Source of the DNA: Thalassotalea ponticola
GTDB taxonomy: Bacteria; Pseudomonadota; Gammaproteobacteria; Enterobacterales; Alteromonadaceae
Direction: 5' to 3'
DNA length: 64,000 nt
Assembly: GCF_041379045.1 (NCBI RefSeq)
Contig: NZ_CP166871.1
Coordinates: 682,001 to 746,000 of the forward strand
Shown: piece by piece, positions 9,079 through 22,934 of the stretch
How the letters are laid out: each line of letters starts with the position of its first letter
How positions within the stretch are numbered: position 1 is the first letter of the stretch
The notes under the pieces: model-generated
Seen by the model: only the letters and a program-made list of their open reading frames with translations
What the model was told of the DNA's origin: nothing
The model's database searches: none
Position numbers and translations under genes: made by a program

Positions 9079-11934
9079 TTACATTGCGGCAATAGCCTGT
9101 TTTTGCTCTTCAAGTTTTGCTAACGTCGCTTCGGCATCGGCCAGTTTGCTGCGCTCTTTATCAATAACGGCAGCAGGTGCTTTGCTGACAAAGTTATCGT
9201 TGCTCAACTTGCCTCGAGTGCGCTGTACGTCTTTCTCAATTTTTTCAATCGCTTTATTAAGGCGAGCGAGTTCCGCTTCGACATCAATCAGACCGGCCAT
9301 AGGGATCAGTAAGCTCATGTCGCCAATAACCGCAGTTGCTGATGCTGGACCTTGTTCTGAGTCAGCGAGAACATCAATACTCTCTAACTTGGCTAAGGCG
9401 CTTAAAAATTGACTGTTTTGATCAATGCGACGCTGATTTTCAGCATTCACATTTTTCAACAGTACCGGCAACGGCTTACTTGGCGGAATATCCATTTCAC
9501 CGCGGATGTTACGGATACCAATGATCACTTGTTTCAACCATTCAACATCACTGATCGCCTGCTCGTCGACGCGCTCTGGGTGATATTGTGGATACGACTG
9601 AACCATAATACTACCTTCCTTAAAGTCAGGCTGGGTAAGAGGCACAACGCGCTGCCAGATGGTTTCAGTGATGTACGGCATAATCGGGTGCATCAAACGC
9701 AACAAAGCTTCAAGCACATTAATCATGGTATGACGGGTACCGCGTTGCTGAGCTTCGCTGCCTTTAAAGATCACCGGTTTGGTTAACTCCAAGTACCAGT
9801 CACAGAATTGGTTCCATGTAAATTCATAGAGTGCCTGCGCTGCAAGGTCAAAGCGGAACGTATCAAATGCTTGATGAACCGTCTGCACCGTTTTTTCAAA
9901 TTGACCAATAATCCAACGATCAGCAAGTGACAACTCGATATCACCGTTACCAATACCACAATCGTGCTCTTCAGTATTCATCAGCACATAGCGGCTGGCA
10001 TTCCACAACTTGTTAGTAAAGTTGCGATAGCCTTCCAAGCGCTTCATATCCCAGTTGATATCACGACCCGTAGACGCAACGGCGGCAAGGGTAAAGCGCA
10101 GCGCATCGGTACCGTGCGCTTCAATACCATCGGGGAATTCCTTCTTGGTCAGCTTAGTAATTTTCTCTTTAAGCTGAGGTTGCATCATATTGCCAGTGCG
10201 CTTTTCCAGTAGATCGTCAAGGCTGATCCCGTCGATCATATCGAGTGGGTCGATAACATTACCTTTTGATTTACTCATTTTGTCGCCGTTCTCGTCGCGT
10301 ATAAGACCGGTAACATAAACCTTTTTAAATGGCACTTGCGGTTTGCCATCTTCGTCTTTTACGAAGTGCATGGTCATCATGATCATGCGCGCAACCCAGA
10401 AGAAGATAATATCAAAACCGGTAACGAGGACATCGGTCGAGTGGAATTGCTTCAATGCATCCGTATTATCTGGCCAACCTAAGGTAGAGAAGGTCCAAAG
10501 TGCTGATGAGAACCAAGTATCCAATACGTCATCGTCTTGGCTTAGGGTAACGTCATCGGCTAAGTTATATTGGCTGCGAACGTCTTCTTCGCTGCGGCCG
10601 ACGTAGACTTTACCTTGCGCGTCATACCACGCAGGGATGCGGTGACCCCACCAAAGCTGGCGTGAAATACACCAATCTTGAATGTCGCGCATCCAAGCAA
10701 AGTACATATTTTCATATTGCTTAGGTACAAATTCAATGTCGCCGTTTTCAACCGCTTCAATAGCTGGTTTGGCTAAAACGTCTGTGCGCACGTACCACTG
10801 ATCAGTTAAGAATGGCTCGATAACGACACCACTTCGATCGCCGTAAGGCACAGTCAAGTCATGGTCTTTTACTGCATCGAGTAAACCGAGGTTGTCAAAG
10901 TCGGCAACAATTTGCTTTCTCGCGGCAAAGCGCTCTAAACCAGCGTATTGTTCAGGTAGGGCGCAATCGTAAACATCCGACTCTTCGCCATTGACATCAA
11001 ATACTTCGGCTACTGCTAGAATATTGGCATCGACATCAAAAATATTGATCATCGGTAAGTTGTGACGCTTACCAACTTCGTTATCGTTAAAGTCGTGTGC
11101 CGGCGTGATTTTGACACAGCCGGTACCCTTTTCCATATCGGCGTGTTCATCGCCAACAATTGGAATAAGACGATTAACTATAGGCAATAAGATGTGCTTA
11201 CCGATAAGATCTTTATAGCGCTCATCTTCTGGGTTTACTGCCACACCAGTATCACCGAGCATGGTTTCAGGACGTGTCGTTGCTACCACAATGTAGTCTT
11301 TACCATCGGCTGTTTTCACGCCATCGGCAAGTGGGTAGCGGAAGTGCCACATGTGGCCTTTTTTGTCTTTATTCTCAACTTCTAGATCGGAAATTGCCGT
11401 GTGCAATTTCGGATCCCAGTTAACCAAGCGCTTACCACGATAGATCAAATCTTCTTGATATAGACGAACAAATACTTCTTGTACCGCATTGCTCATCCCC
11501 TCATCCATGGTGAAGCGTTCACGCGACCAGTCAATCGAGTTGCCCAGACGGCGCATTTGTTGGCCAATGGTACCACCTGAATGTGCTTTCCAGTCCCAAA
11601 TCTTTTCAATGAATGCGTCTCGACCGTAATCGTGACGAGTTTTGTTTTCTTCGCCAGCAATCTTACGCTCTACAACCATTTGCGTGGCAATACCCGCGTG
11701 ATCGGTACCTGATTGCCATAAGGTGTTTTTACCTTGCATGCGCTGATAACGGATCAAGCTATCCATGATCGTTTGTTGAAAGGCGTGACCCATGTGTAGG
11801 CTACCGGTGACGTTGGGGGGCGGAATGGCTATGCAGTAGCCGTCGCCTTTACCTGATGGTGCGAAATAACCTTTCTCTTCCCAAGCGTTGTATAGCGCCT
11901 GTTCTATAGCCGATGGATTAAATGTTTTTTCCAT
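9079..11934 (-). CDS. valS: Valyl-tRNA synthetase
   Basis: This class I synthetase charges tRNA-Val. The 951 residues match E. coli ValS. The HIGH signature appears as [14 protein letters not shown] near residue 42 and the KMSKS loop as K552-S556 in DKMSKSKGN. The editing (CP1) domain lies between them, with [15 protein letters not shown] near 220. The anticodon-binding domain and the C-terminal ValS coiled coil (about residues 880-950, heptads rich in Lys, Glu and Leu) complete it. It begins 23 bp behind holC. No leader-type regulation is visible. Confidence 0.98.
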   Translation of the reverse strand: MEKTFNPSAIEQALYNAWEEKGYFAPSGKGDGYCIAIPPPNVTGSLHMGHAFQQTIMDSLIRYQRMQGKNTLWQSGTDHAGIATQMVVERKIAGEENKTRHDYGRDAFIEKIWDWKAHSGGTIGQQMRRLGNSIDWSRERFTMDEGMSNAVQEVFVRLYQEDLIYRGKRLVNWDPKLHTAISDLEVENKDKKGHMWHFRYPLADGVKTADGKDYIVVATTRPETMLGDTGVAVNPEDERYKDLIGKHILLPIVNRLIPIVGDEHADMEKGTGCVKITPAHDFNDNEVGKRHNLPMINIFDVDANILAVAEVFDVNGEESDVYDCALPEQYAGLERFAARKQIVADFDNLGLLDAVKDHDLTVPYGDRSGVVIEPFLTDQWYVRTDVLAKPAIEAVENGDIEFVPKQYENMYFAWMRDIQDWCISRQLWWGHRIPAWYDAQGKVYVGRSEEDVRSQYNLADDVTLSQDDDVLDTWFSSALWTFSTLGWPDNTDALKQFHSTDVLVTGFDIIFFWVARMIMMTMHFVKDEDGKPQVPFKKVYVTGLIRDENGDKMSKSKGNVIDPLDMIDGISLDDLLEKRTGNMMQPQLKEKITKLTKKEFPDGIEAHGTDALRFTLAAVASTGRDINWDMKRLEGYRNFTNKLWNASRYVLMNTEEHDCGIGNGDIELSLADRWIIGQFEKTVQTVHQAFDTFRFDLAAQALYEFTWNQFCDWYLELTKPVIFKGSEAQQRGTRHTMINVLEALLRLMHPIMPYITETIWQRVVPLTQPDFKEGSIMVQSYPQYHPERVDEQAISDVEWLKQVIIGIRNIRGEMDIPPSKPLPVLLKNVNAENQRRIDQNSQFLSALAKLESIDVLADSEQGPASATAVIGDMSLLIPMAGLIDVEAELARLNKAIEKIEKDVQRTRGKLSNDNFVSKAPAAVIDKERSKLADAEATLAKLEEQKQAIAAM

Positions 11935-11957
11935 GATTTTCTACAATGATTTATTTG

Positions 11958-12380
11958 TTACGCTGACTCGGTTACTAATTGGCAACCGCCGTGTTGATAA
12001 CTGCGATAGCGCAGGCGAGCTTGCTGCTTCAATTCTTCGTCAGCAGGGACAAAGTCTAAAATATGAGTGAACTGGGCCGCAAAAGCCGGAACTTCTTTGG
12101 CTAAGTTCACCAGTACGTGTCTTTGATTTGTTGGCGCTTGCCAGCTGATTTCAACTGGCGAACCCGTCTCATAACCCTCGCCGAGGAGGTTGTGAGGGAT
12201 AAAACTTTCGCTATCAAAAGACCATAACAGCTCGTCAATTTTGTGTGCATCACTCTGCGAATCGCAAAATACGAATACTCGTTTGTTTTGTCGATACAGG
12301 TTGGCGACCTTGTCGCACGCAAGGCGCAGGTGATCTTGGGCGCCGTCTTTGATTACGCTAAAGATTACCTGGGTGCTCAT
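11958..12380 (-). CDS. holC: DNA polymerase III chi subunit
   Basis: Chi links the clamp loader (through psi, HolD) to single-strand-binding protein. The 140-residue length and the pattern fit HolC: an N-terminal VIFSVIKDGAQDHLRLACDKVANLYRQ helix, the FCDS strand, the DELLWSFDSESFIPHNL block, and the GSPVEISW and DFVPADEE segments. It lies between pepA (one base between the stop and the ATG) and valS, the same order as in E. coli. Cotranscription of pepA-holC-valS is therefore likely. Confidence 0.94.
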   Translation of the reverse strand: MSTQVIFSVIKDGAQDHLRLACDKVANLYRQNKRVFVFCDSQSDAHKIDELLWSFDSESFIPHNLLGEGYETGSPVEISWQAPTNQRHVLVNLAKEVPAFAAQFTHILDFVPADEELKQQARLRYRSYQHGGCQLVTESA

Positions 12381-12381
12381 A

Positions 12382-13887
12382 TTATTCGCCTTGCTCTTGT
12401 CCGCTGCGGTTTAATAAAAACTGAGTTAACATGCTAACCGGTCGACCAGTTGAACCTTTTTTCGGGCCACTGCGCCACGCTGTACCTGCAATATCAAGGT
12501 GCGCCCAGTGATATTTTTTGGTAAATCTCGCGAGGAAACAAGCCGCTGTAATGGTACCTGCCGCTCGACCACCTAAGTTGGTGAAATCGGCAAATGGGCT
12601 GTCGAGCTGGTCCTGATACTCATCCCACAATGGTAAACGCCATGCGCGATCACCACTTTGGTCCGACGCATTGAGCAACTCGTGCGCCAGTGGGTTATGC
12701 GAGCTCAATAAACCGGTAGCGTGTGCGCCTAAGGCAATAACACAAGCACCAGTTAAGGTAGCAACATCAATAACCGTTTCAGGTTCGAAGCGCTCAACGT
12801 AAGTTAAGGCGTCACACAACACCAAGCGACCTTCAGCATCGGTATTTAACACTTCTACGGTTTGCCCTGACATCGTAGTCAAGATATCCCCTGGACGGTA
12901 CGCATTGCTGCTTGGCATATTTTCACAACCAGCCAACACACCGATGACATTTAGAGGTAAGTTAAGTTCAGCAAGCGCGTGCATGGTGCCTAACACACCA
13001 GCGGCGCCACCCATATCGTATTTCATTTCATCCATTGCTTCGCCTGGCTTGATTGAAATACCACCTGAGTCAAAGGTTAACCCCTTGCCTACCAGTACAA
13101 TTGGTTTACTGTCGTCACCGGCACCGCGATAGTGAATAAGCGTCATTAAGGATTCGTTGGCGCTACCGCGTCCTACTGCTAAGTAAGAGCCCATACCTAG
13201 TTCTTCCATTTGCTTTTCATCAACCACGTCAATACTGATATTGTCGTTATTGGTAGCCAATTGCTTGGCTTGCTCGGCTAGATAGGCTGGATTACAGATA
13301 TTTGGTGTCATATTAGCGACGTCTTTACAGGCTTTCATACCTGAAGCGATTGCTAGACCATGCGCAACTGCACGCTCGCCAATCGGCAGTTCACGACGCG
13401 TTGGTACATTAAAGACGATTTTGCGCAATGGGCGACGAGCTTCTTCCTTTCGCGTTTTTAATTGATTGAAGCTGTAAAGACAATCTTGAGTTGCTTCTAC
13501 CGCCTGGCGCACTTTCCAATAGGTATCGCGTCCCTTTACGTGTAGCTCAGATAAGAAACACACCGCTTCCATCGACCCTGTTTCGTTAAGGGTATTGATG
13601 GTTTTACTGATAATTTGACGGTACTGGCGTTCATCGAGTTCGCGCTCTTTGCCACAACCGACTAGCAATACGCGTTCAGACAGAACGTTGGGAACTTGGT
13701 GTAATAACAGCATTTGCCCTGGCTTGCCTTCGAGGTCGCCTCGGCGTAATAAGTTAGAAATATAGCCACCGCTGATTTCATCTAGCTGTTCGGCGACAGC
13801 GCTAAGGCGGCGTGGTTCGTATACGCCAACGACAATACAAGCACTGCGTTGCTTTTCTGGGCTGCCACTTTTGACACTGAACTCCAT
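12382..13887 (-). CDS. pepA: Leucyl aminopeptidase (cytosol aminopeptidase, PepA)
   Basis: An M17 metallo-aminopeptidase that releases N-terminal Leu and other residues. In E. coli PepA is also a DNA-binding cofactor for Xer recombination and carAB control. The catalytic domain is complete: the metal-ligand Lys and Asp in [15 protein letters not shown] in KYDMGGAAG, and the NTDAEGRL signature. The ATG at 13887 ([16 protein letters not shown], like E. coli) follows AGGAG at five bases. An in-frame GTG two codons earlier is not needed. It heads the pepA-holC-valS operon and diverges from lptF across 264 bp, a conserved arrangement. Confidence 0.97.
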   Translation of the reverse strand: MEFSVKSGSPEKQRSACIVVGVYEPRRLSAVAEQLDEISGGYISNLLRRGDLEGKPGQMLLLHQVPNVLSERVLLVGCGKERELDERQYRQIISKTINTLNETGSMEAVCFLSELHVKGRDTYWKVRQAVEATQDCLYSFNQLKTRKEEARRPLRKIVFNVPTRRELPIGERAVAHGLAIASGMKACKDVANMTPNICNPAYLAEQAKQLATNNDNISIDVVDEKQMEELGMGSYLAVGRGSANESLMTLIHYRGAGDDSKPIVLVGKGLTFDSGGISIKPGEAMDEMKYDMGGAAGVLGTMHALAELNLPLNVIGVLAGCENMPSSNAYRPGDILTTMSGQTVEVLNTDAEGRLVLCDALTYVERFEPETVIDVATLTGACVIALGAHATGLLSSHNPLAHELLNASDQSGDRAWRLPLWDEYQDQLDSPFADFTNLGGRAAGTITAACFLARFTKKYHWAHLDIAGTAWRSGPKKGSTGRPVSMLTQFLLNRSGQEQGE

Positions 13888-14151
13888 GAACACTCCTATT
13901 TTCTACGAAATTTGTTAACTTTTGAGCTGTTTTTTATTTATCAACTTGCTAAAAACAGTGCGATAACGATAGACTAATTAGCATCGTACCGCATATTTAA
14001 AGCTATCCTTTAGCTAAGTAATTATAGCTAGCTATTTCGCTATTTTACGAATTTTAGATAACAGCCAAAAGTAAATGATTTATGAAAATACGTAGTTTAC
14101 TTAAAAATTGTGTGGTTGTCAGAAAAAAACAAAGTTTTTTAGGTTAATTTT

Positions 14152-15261
14152 GTGATTATTTTTCGCTATTTATTAAATGAAGTTGGTCGCACTCAGTTAG
14201 GGGTGTTTTTCGTCTTGATGACCATATTTATCAGTCAAAAATTTGTGCGGATATTAGGCGATGCGTCTGACGGTGATTTCCCAGCCCAAATGGTTATCAC
14301 GTTTATGGGATTAACGATTCCACACTTGATGGGTGTCATGTTGCCACTGAGCTTATTCTTAGCCATTTTAATTGCTTACGGACGTATCTATGCTGAAAAT
14401 GAAATGACAGTATTGCACGCGTGTGGGGTGAGTGAGTGGTACGTGGTTCGGGTTACCTTGTTACTCGCTATTGTGGTCAGTTTGATTACCGGCTTGTTTA
14501 CTCTTTATTTATCACCGCTGGCGCAAGAAAAAGAATATCAAGTCAAAGAACAGCTGGCAAAGGACATTGGTTTGACCGCACTTGTTGCTGGGCGATTTCA
14601 AAAAACCAGTAATGAGGAAGCGGTGGTGTTTATTCAAAATATCGGCGACAACAAAGAGTTACAGGATATCTTTGTCGCTCAACTACCGAAAGATGAGACG
14701 GGTAAACAAGACATCGTCAACGTAATTTACGCTAAAAGCGGCAAGGTTATCGAAGCAGAAAGTGGCGAGCAAACGCTGATCATGAACGATGGGAACCGTT
14801 ACCAAAAAAACAATGTAACCACCGAATTTGAAACCATGGAATTCGCAGGTTATCAAATGAAAATACAAGATAAAAAAGTTGAAGAGCGGTTGCGAAAACT
14901 AAGTGCAATACCGACCAAAGATTTACTTACCCGCAATGACAGCTCTGCTCGCACTGAACTTCAATGGCGGTTGTCATTTCCCATTAGCGTGTTAATTTTG
15001 ACCTTAATTGCGGTACCGTTAAGCGTGGTCAATCCGCGCCAAGGTAAGTTTGCAAAAATGTTTCCAGCGTTGTTATTGTTCCTGGTTTACTATCTGTTGC
15101 TGACCAGTGCTCGTTCGGCCATGGATGACGGTGTTATCGCTCCTTCGGTTGGCCTGTGGCCTATTCACATTACTGCATTATTCGTTGGCTGGATGCTGTT
15201 ATTGCGCAGTAGAAGCAGTGGCAAAAAATTAAAAGCGCGCTTGAAAAGAGGAAATAGCTAA
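14152..15261 (+). CDS. lptF: LPS export ABC transporter permease LptF
   Basis: One of two permeases of the LptB2FG complex that extracts lipopolysaccharide from the inner membrane and passes it to LptC/A. The 369 residues have the family layout: three N-terminal membrane helices (to about residue 120), a periplasmic beta-jellyroll of about 130 residues (including KSGKVIEAESGEQTL), then three C-terminal helices with the LSFPISVLILTLIAVPLS motif. The start is GTG at 14152. The stop overlaps the lptG start (TAATG), which suggests translational coupling. Divergent pepA is the usual neighbour. Confidence 0.95.
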   Translation: MIIFRYLLNEVGRTQLGVFFVLMTIFISQKFVRILGDASDGDFPAQMVITFMGLTIPHLMGVMLPLSLFLAILIAYGRIYAENEMTVLHACGVSEWYVVRVTLLLAIVVSLITGLFTLYLSPLAQEKEYQVKEQLAKDIGLTALVAGRFQKTSNEEAVVFIQNIGDNKELQDIFVAQLPKDETGKQDIVNVIYAKSGKVIEAESGEQTLIMNDGNRYQKNNVTTEFETMEFAGYQMKIQDKKVEERLRKLSAIPTKDLLTRNDSSARTELQWRLSFPISVLILTLIAVPLSVVNPRQGKFAKMFPALLLFLVYYLLLTSARSAMDDGVIAPSVGLWPIHITALFVGWMLLLRSRSSGKKLKARLKRGNS

Positions 15262-16325
15262 TGCGTATTCTCGACTTGTATATCGGTCGTGTTATCGCCA
15301 TGACTACGTTTTTGACGCTGTCGGTGCTGGTGAGCATTAGTGGTATTATTAAATTTGTTGAACAAATGAGAGCCGTTGGGCGTGGTAACTATGACCTGCT
15401 GGACGCTGCTCTCTTTGCGTTTTATTCGATTCCTCGAGATATCGAAATATTTTTTCCAATGGCTGCCTTAGTTGGCGGACTTATCGGTCTTGGTATGATG
15501 GCCAGTAACTCTGAATTGGTCGTTATGCAGGCTGCGGGGTTGTCTAAGTTAGATATCATAAAATCAGTAATGAAAACCGCTGTTGTTCTTATTCTACTCA
15601 GTATGGCAATAGGTGAGTTTTTAGCCCCCAAAGGCGAAGCAACAGCGCGAGAGCTTCGCGCTCAAGAAATATCTGAAGGCAGTCTGATATCGGCTAAAAA
15701 TGGCGTTTGGGCAAAAGACAGTGAGCTGATAGTGCACATCAGCGAAGTGGCGGATGTTAGCACGCTAAAGGGTATTAGCTTATATACATTTGGCGATGAC
15801 CACAAAATGCAACGTTGGTTAAGCGCCGAGTCTGCGACCTGGCAAGGTGACAACTGGTTGCTGCTCGATGTTGAAATATCACAGTTATCTGAACAAGCTA
15901 TTAGCACCAATCGCATTGACTCCTACGCGTGGCAGTCGAGTTTAACGCCAGATAAACTTGGCGTGGTAACCGTTAAGCCTGAAGCATTATCTCTGCAAGG
16001 GTTACTCAGTTATCTCGATTACTTAGAAGAAAACAAGCAAGACACTAGTCGCTATATGTTGGCGTTTTGGCGAAAACTGATGCAACCCTTTACCGTCGCC
16101 GTTATGCTACTGGTCGCCTTGTCATACATATTTGGTCCATTGCGTAGTGTATCCATGGGGGCTCGGATCATGATGGGCATCGGTACCGGGATTGCCTATG
16201 ATTTTATTAATCGTATGTTTGGTTCAATCAGTCAAACTTTTCAGATGCCGCCATTACTTGGCGCGGTGTTGCCGAGCCTTTTATTTGTCATCATTGCCGT
16301 GTATTTCTTAAGACGTAAGGTGTAG
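15261..16325 (+). CDS. lptG: LPS export ABC transporter permease LptG
   Basis: The second LPS-export permease, 354 residues, partner of LptF in LptB2FG. It has the same 3 + 3 membrane-helix arrangement. The N-terminus is MRILDLYIGRVIAMTTFLT. The coupling-helix region holds MAALVGGLIGLGMMASNSELVVMQAAG, a strongly conserved motif that contacts LptB. The periplasmic domain spans about residues 130-260. The initiator ATG overlaps the lptF stop by one base. The rRNA operon begins downstream in the same orientation. Confidence 0.95.
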   Translation: MRILDLYIGRVIAMTTFLTLSVLVSISGIIKFVEQMRAVGRGNYDLLDAALFAFYSIPRDIEIFFPMAALVGGLIGLGMMASNSELVVMQAAGLSKLDIIKSVMKTAVVLILLSMAIGEFLAPKGEATARELRAQEISEGSLISAKNGVWAKDSELIVHISEVADVSTLKGISLYTFGDDHKMQRWLSAESATWQGDNWLLLDVEISQLSEQAISTNRIDSYAWQSSLTPDKLGVVTVKPEALSLQGLLSYLDYLEENKQDTSRYMLAFWRKLMQPFTVAVMLLVALSYIFGPLRSVSMGARIMMGIGTGIAYDFINRMFGSISQTFQMPPLLGAVLPSLLFVIIAVYFLRRKV

Positions 16326-16676
16326 GGGCAAAGTTTAAGGTCTAATCGTTGTTTGCTGCGATAGCTGCAAAGCTATCGCTTGTAACTAAGGGCCTTGCTT
16401 TGTAAGAGGGGGACTCTTGTCGTAAAAGCACAAGGCCATCTTTGCTCATCTTATCATCACCTGCTGTTGCACATGGTTGTTGCAATACTTAGCTTGTTTT
16501 AACTTAGTTAACTGGGAAATTGATATCCACCAATCAAGCTTTAAATATACGGTTAGTGTTAAACAGCTTCGTCAGCGAAAATTGTTAAAATAGGCGATGA
16601 TTGTTTCATAAATGTGACGCTTTCGTTGTGAATTTGAATAAAACGCTTATTTATCGAATTTTTGCAAAAAAAACAG
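16326..16676. other. Spacer between lptG and rrn with two hairpins
   Basis: There is no credible ORF in about 350 bp. It holds a perfect hairpin GCGATAGCT/AGCTATCGC with a GCAA loop at 16358-16379. A longer imperfect hairpin at 16391-16437 is closed by GGCCTTG/CAAGGCC. Neither has a clear T run, so they are not called as terminators. The last 35 bp (about 16640-16676) are A/T rich and fit an UP element for the rRNA promoter. Confidence 0.6.
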
Positions 16677-16704
16677 TTGACCCCATCACAAAAATCCCTA
16701 AAAT
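16677..16704 (+). promoter_or_regulatory. rrn promoter P1
   Basis: TTGACC at 16677-16682 and TAAAAT at 16699-16704 have a 16-bp spacer. An A/T-rich UP-element-like region lies upstream and a GCGC discriminator follows the -10. This combination is typical of rRNA promoters under ppGpp/DksA control. Confidence 0.82.
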
Positions 16705-16824
16705 GCGCATCCACTTCAACGGCACAGACCAATGAGGTGTTTTGTTAAGTTAAGTCAGAGAATATCGGGCTTAGCGGTCACCGAAAGATTTGAAAATGTT
16801 TTTCAAAAAACTTTCAAAAAGCGG

Positions 16825-16852
16825 TTGACATCAAAACTCAGATGCGTAAAAT
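16825..16852 (+). promoter_or_regulatory. rrn promoter P2
   Basis: A consensus TTGACA at 16825-16830 and TAAAAT at 16847-16852, 16 bp apart, are followed by the same ATGCGCATC discriminator as P1. They are placed 148 bp downstream of P1, as in tandem rRNA promoters. Confidence 0.85.
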
Positions 16853-16972
16853 GCGCATCTCGCTTCGGGCAAGACCTGCAGCGAAACGAAGAAGATTAGC
16901 GAGTGCGTCTAATCTCGCATCGAAACAAAACGTTCATCCATGAACCGTTTCGATGTCGGTACATCCTTGTAC

Positions 16973-16984
16973 TGATCTTTAACA
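16973..16984 (+). promoter_or_regulatory. rrn leader boxA antitermination site
   Basis: TGATCTTTAACA resembles the boxA consensus TGCTCTTTAACA, the binding site of NusB/S10 for rRNA antitermination. It sits in the leader about 130 bp before the 16S gene. A better copy is in the 16S-23S spacer. Confidence 0.7.
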
Positions 16985-17113
16985 AATAGTTATCATGCAA
17001 TTTGTGTGAGCATTCATAAGATGTGTAGTTTTACCACTATTCAAAATCTTAATGAGGTTCATGCAAACGACATATGTCAAATGCAACAGAATTCATTGAG
17101 TAGATTAAATTTT

Positions 17114-18653
<1,540 letters not shown>

Positions 18654-19221
18654 CCTTAAGTAAAACACTGTCTTTTGAGTGTTCACACAAATTGCATCGA
18701 TAACCAATAAAGTGATGCGTCGATGCATCCCGTTATGTTTTAAAACGGGATCTGCTGATGGTATCTGAGAGTTCAAAACTAAATAACAGTATTTAGTTTT
18801 GAGTTTTCAACTCACTGCTCTTTAACAATTTGGAAAGCTGATATTAAACCCGGTGTTTATATTGGCAACAACGTGTCGCACGGTGTTGCATAAGATATAA
18901 ATACCAACGAAGAAGAAATTCTTCATGATTTTTAAAAAATCAATACTCAAGGGTCGAATTAAGTACATCCGTGTACAATTCGACATCCAAACATCCTTGT
19001 TTGGAACATTCTTAATGAATGCGTGAAAATGTCAGACATATATTTGAACCCAGTTTTGTCACTGGGTTATCCAAATACGCGATTTCGCGTAGGGATTTGA
19101 GGTTTAGACAACGCCGTCGAGTTTATTGTGCCGGGAGTTACCTTTTGGTAATGACCAAACAATTAACGAAGACAAGGCAGTATGAACACCAAAGACCAAG
19201 CGAAACTTTTTGGGGTTGTAT
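18654..19221 (+). other. 16S-23S internal transcribed spacer without tRNA
   Basis: A 568-bp spacer. No tRNA-Ile, tRNA-Ala or tRNA-Glu sequence was seen on reading it. It contains a perfect boxA TGCTCTTTAACA at 18816-18827 and two short hairpins with TCCN loops (18963-18976 and 18987-19004). Complementary stretches flanking 16S and 23S are expected RNase III processing stems, but they were not folded. Confidence 0.8.
18816..18827 (+). promoter_or_regulatory. Spacer boxA antitermination site
   Basis: An exact TGCTCTTTAACA in the 16S-23S spacer, identical to the classical boxA core. It should renew the antitermination complex before 23S transcription. Confidence 0.85.
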
Positions 19222-22105
<2,884 letters not shown>

Positions 22106-22365
22106 TACAACACCCAAGAGGTTTTGTAGAGTAAGTCTTGTTGACACCAAAATTACCGGCCTTATAAAAACACGAGTACAAAATGTACACTTAGTTTTTA
22201 TAGCGTTGTTAATTCTGCTCTCAACATCGACTGAACATGTTTGACAAAGTCGCGCATTATTAAGAATTGAGTAAATATCGCTTTCCAGATTATTAAATAC
22301 GTGGAGACGTCGCTCCAAGCCATCCATGGCATCGCGACATAAATACATCCATGTATAAAAGTTTT

Positions 22366-22483
22366 TGTCTGGCGACAATAGCACTTTGGAACCACCTGAA
22401 CCCATGCCGAACTCAGAAGTGAAACGAAGTAGCGCCGATGGTAGTGTGGGAGTTCCCATGTGAGAGTAGGTCATCGCCAGGCT
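22366..22483 (+). rRNA. rrf: 5S ribosomal RNA
   Basis: It begins TGTCTGGCGACAATAGC and closes with TCGCCAGGCTT, the two ends pairing as helix I. The core CCCATGCCGAACTCAGAAGTGAAAC and the GCGCCGATGGTAGTGTGGG segment are diagnostic. It is about 118 nt. It lies 260 bp after 23S, a spacer longer than in E. coli but without a tRNA. Confidence 0.97.
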
Positions 22484-22495
22484 TCCAATTAAAAG

Positions 22496-22523
22496 AAAGG
22501 CTGCACATTGTGCAGCCTTTTTT
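22496..22523 (+). terminator. Rho-independent terminator of the rRNA operon
   Basis: A strong stem AAGGCTGCAC/GTGCAGCCTT with an ATT loop is followed by TTTTTT, starting about 13 bp after the 5S gene. Confidence 0.92.
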
Positions 22524-22613
22524 GCTTTCTATTGCTGGCTCGATCTACTACGTAGTTCCACGATGTTTTTCCTTCCCTGAAACATCGTCATACCGTCCAT
22601 TCTTGGACATAAC

Positions 22614-22637
22614 CGCCAGGCTTCCAATTAAAAGAAA
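22614..22637 (+). pseudogene. Remnant of a second 5S rRNA 3' end
   Basis: A 24-base copy of the 5S tail and its flank (starting CGCCAGGCTTCC), identical to 22475-22498, leads directly into a second terminator. The rest of a 5S gene is absent. This is best read as what was left when a tandem 5S copy was deleted or recombined away. Confidence 0.65.
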
Positions 22638-22660
22638 CCCGTCCTTGTGACGGGTTTTTT
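22636..22660 (+). terminator. Second rrn terminator
   Basis: A stem AACCCGTC/GACGGGTT with a CTTGT loop is followed by a T run, immediately behind the 5S remnant. It forms a tandem terminator for the rRNA operon. Confidence 0.88.
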
Positions 22661-22710
22661 ACGTTTTACATCCGTGTAAATACTCCTTAATGAAATTAGA
22701 TAATTAGCAC

Positions 22711-22818
22711 CGTCATCCTCGCGTAGGCGAGGATCTCCTGCCGTAAAAGTGTGCGTTTAACGAAGCCTCTGCGCGCTCAAGGAGGTCCCGGACATCGCTC
22801 TGCGATTCCAGGATGACG
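22711..22818. repeat. Palindromic intergenic repeat with CGTCATCC ends
   Basis: A 108-bp element bounded by CGTCATCC and GGATGACG. The left part forms a hairpin CCTCGCG-TAGGCGAGG, and AGGATCTCCTG near the left is echoed by AAGGAGGTCCC near the right. Elements with these ends are widespread in marine gammaproteobacterial intergenic regions. It has no ORF. It lies between the rrn terminators and the 3' end of the MscS gene. Confidence 0.65.
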
Positions 22819-22934
22819 TTGAGTCGTTTCTAGAAAAGTATCGCCGTCACCGCTCCTGCGCATCCATGCACTCGCGGCATTAGTACATCCGTGTACCTCA
22901 CCGCTCTAGCAGATCCGTAAACCTATCAACGACG

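Larger units (their letters stand above)
22484..22934. other. rrn-to-mscS intergenic region
   Basis: It contains no gene. In order it holds the rrn terminator, two small hairpins (22561-22587 and 22595-22608), the 5S-tail remnant, the second terminator, a TTTACATCCGTGTAAA hairpin (22665-22680), the CGTCATCC palindromic element, and further ATCC hairpins at 22860-22869 and 22883-22896. Confidence 0.75.

Noticed and set aside
18654..19221. Possible tRNA genes in the 16S-23S spacer
   Set aside because: No GTTCGAATC-type T-arm with a matching acceptor stem was found, and the expected Ile/Ala sequences are absent.
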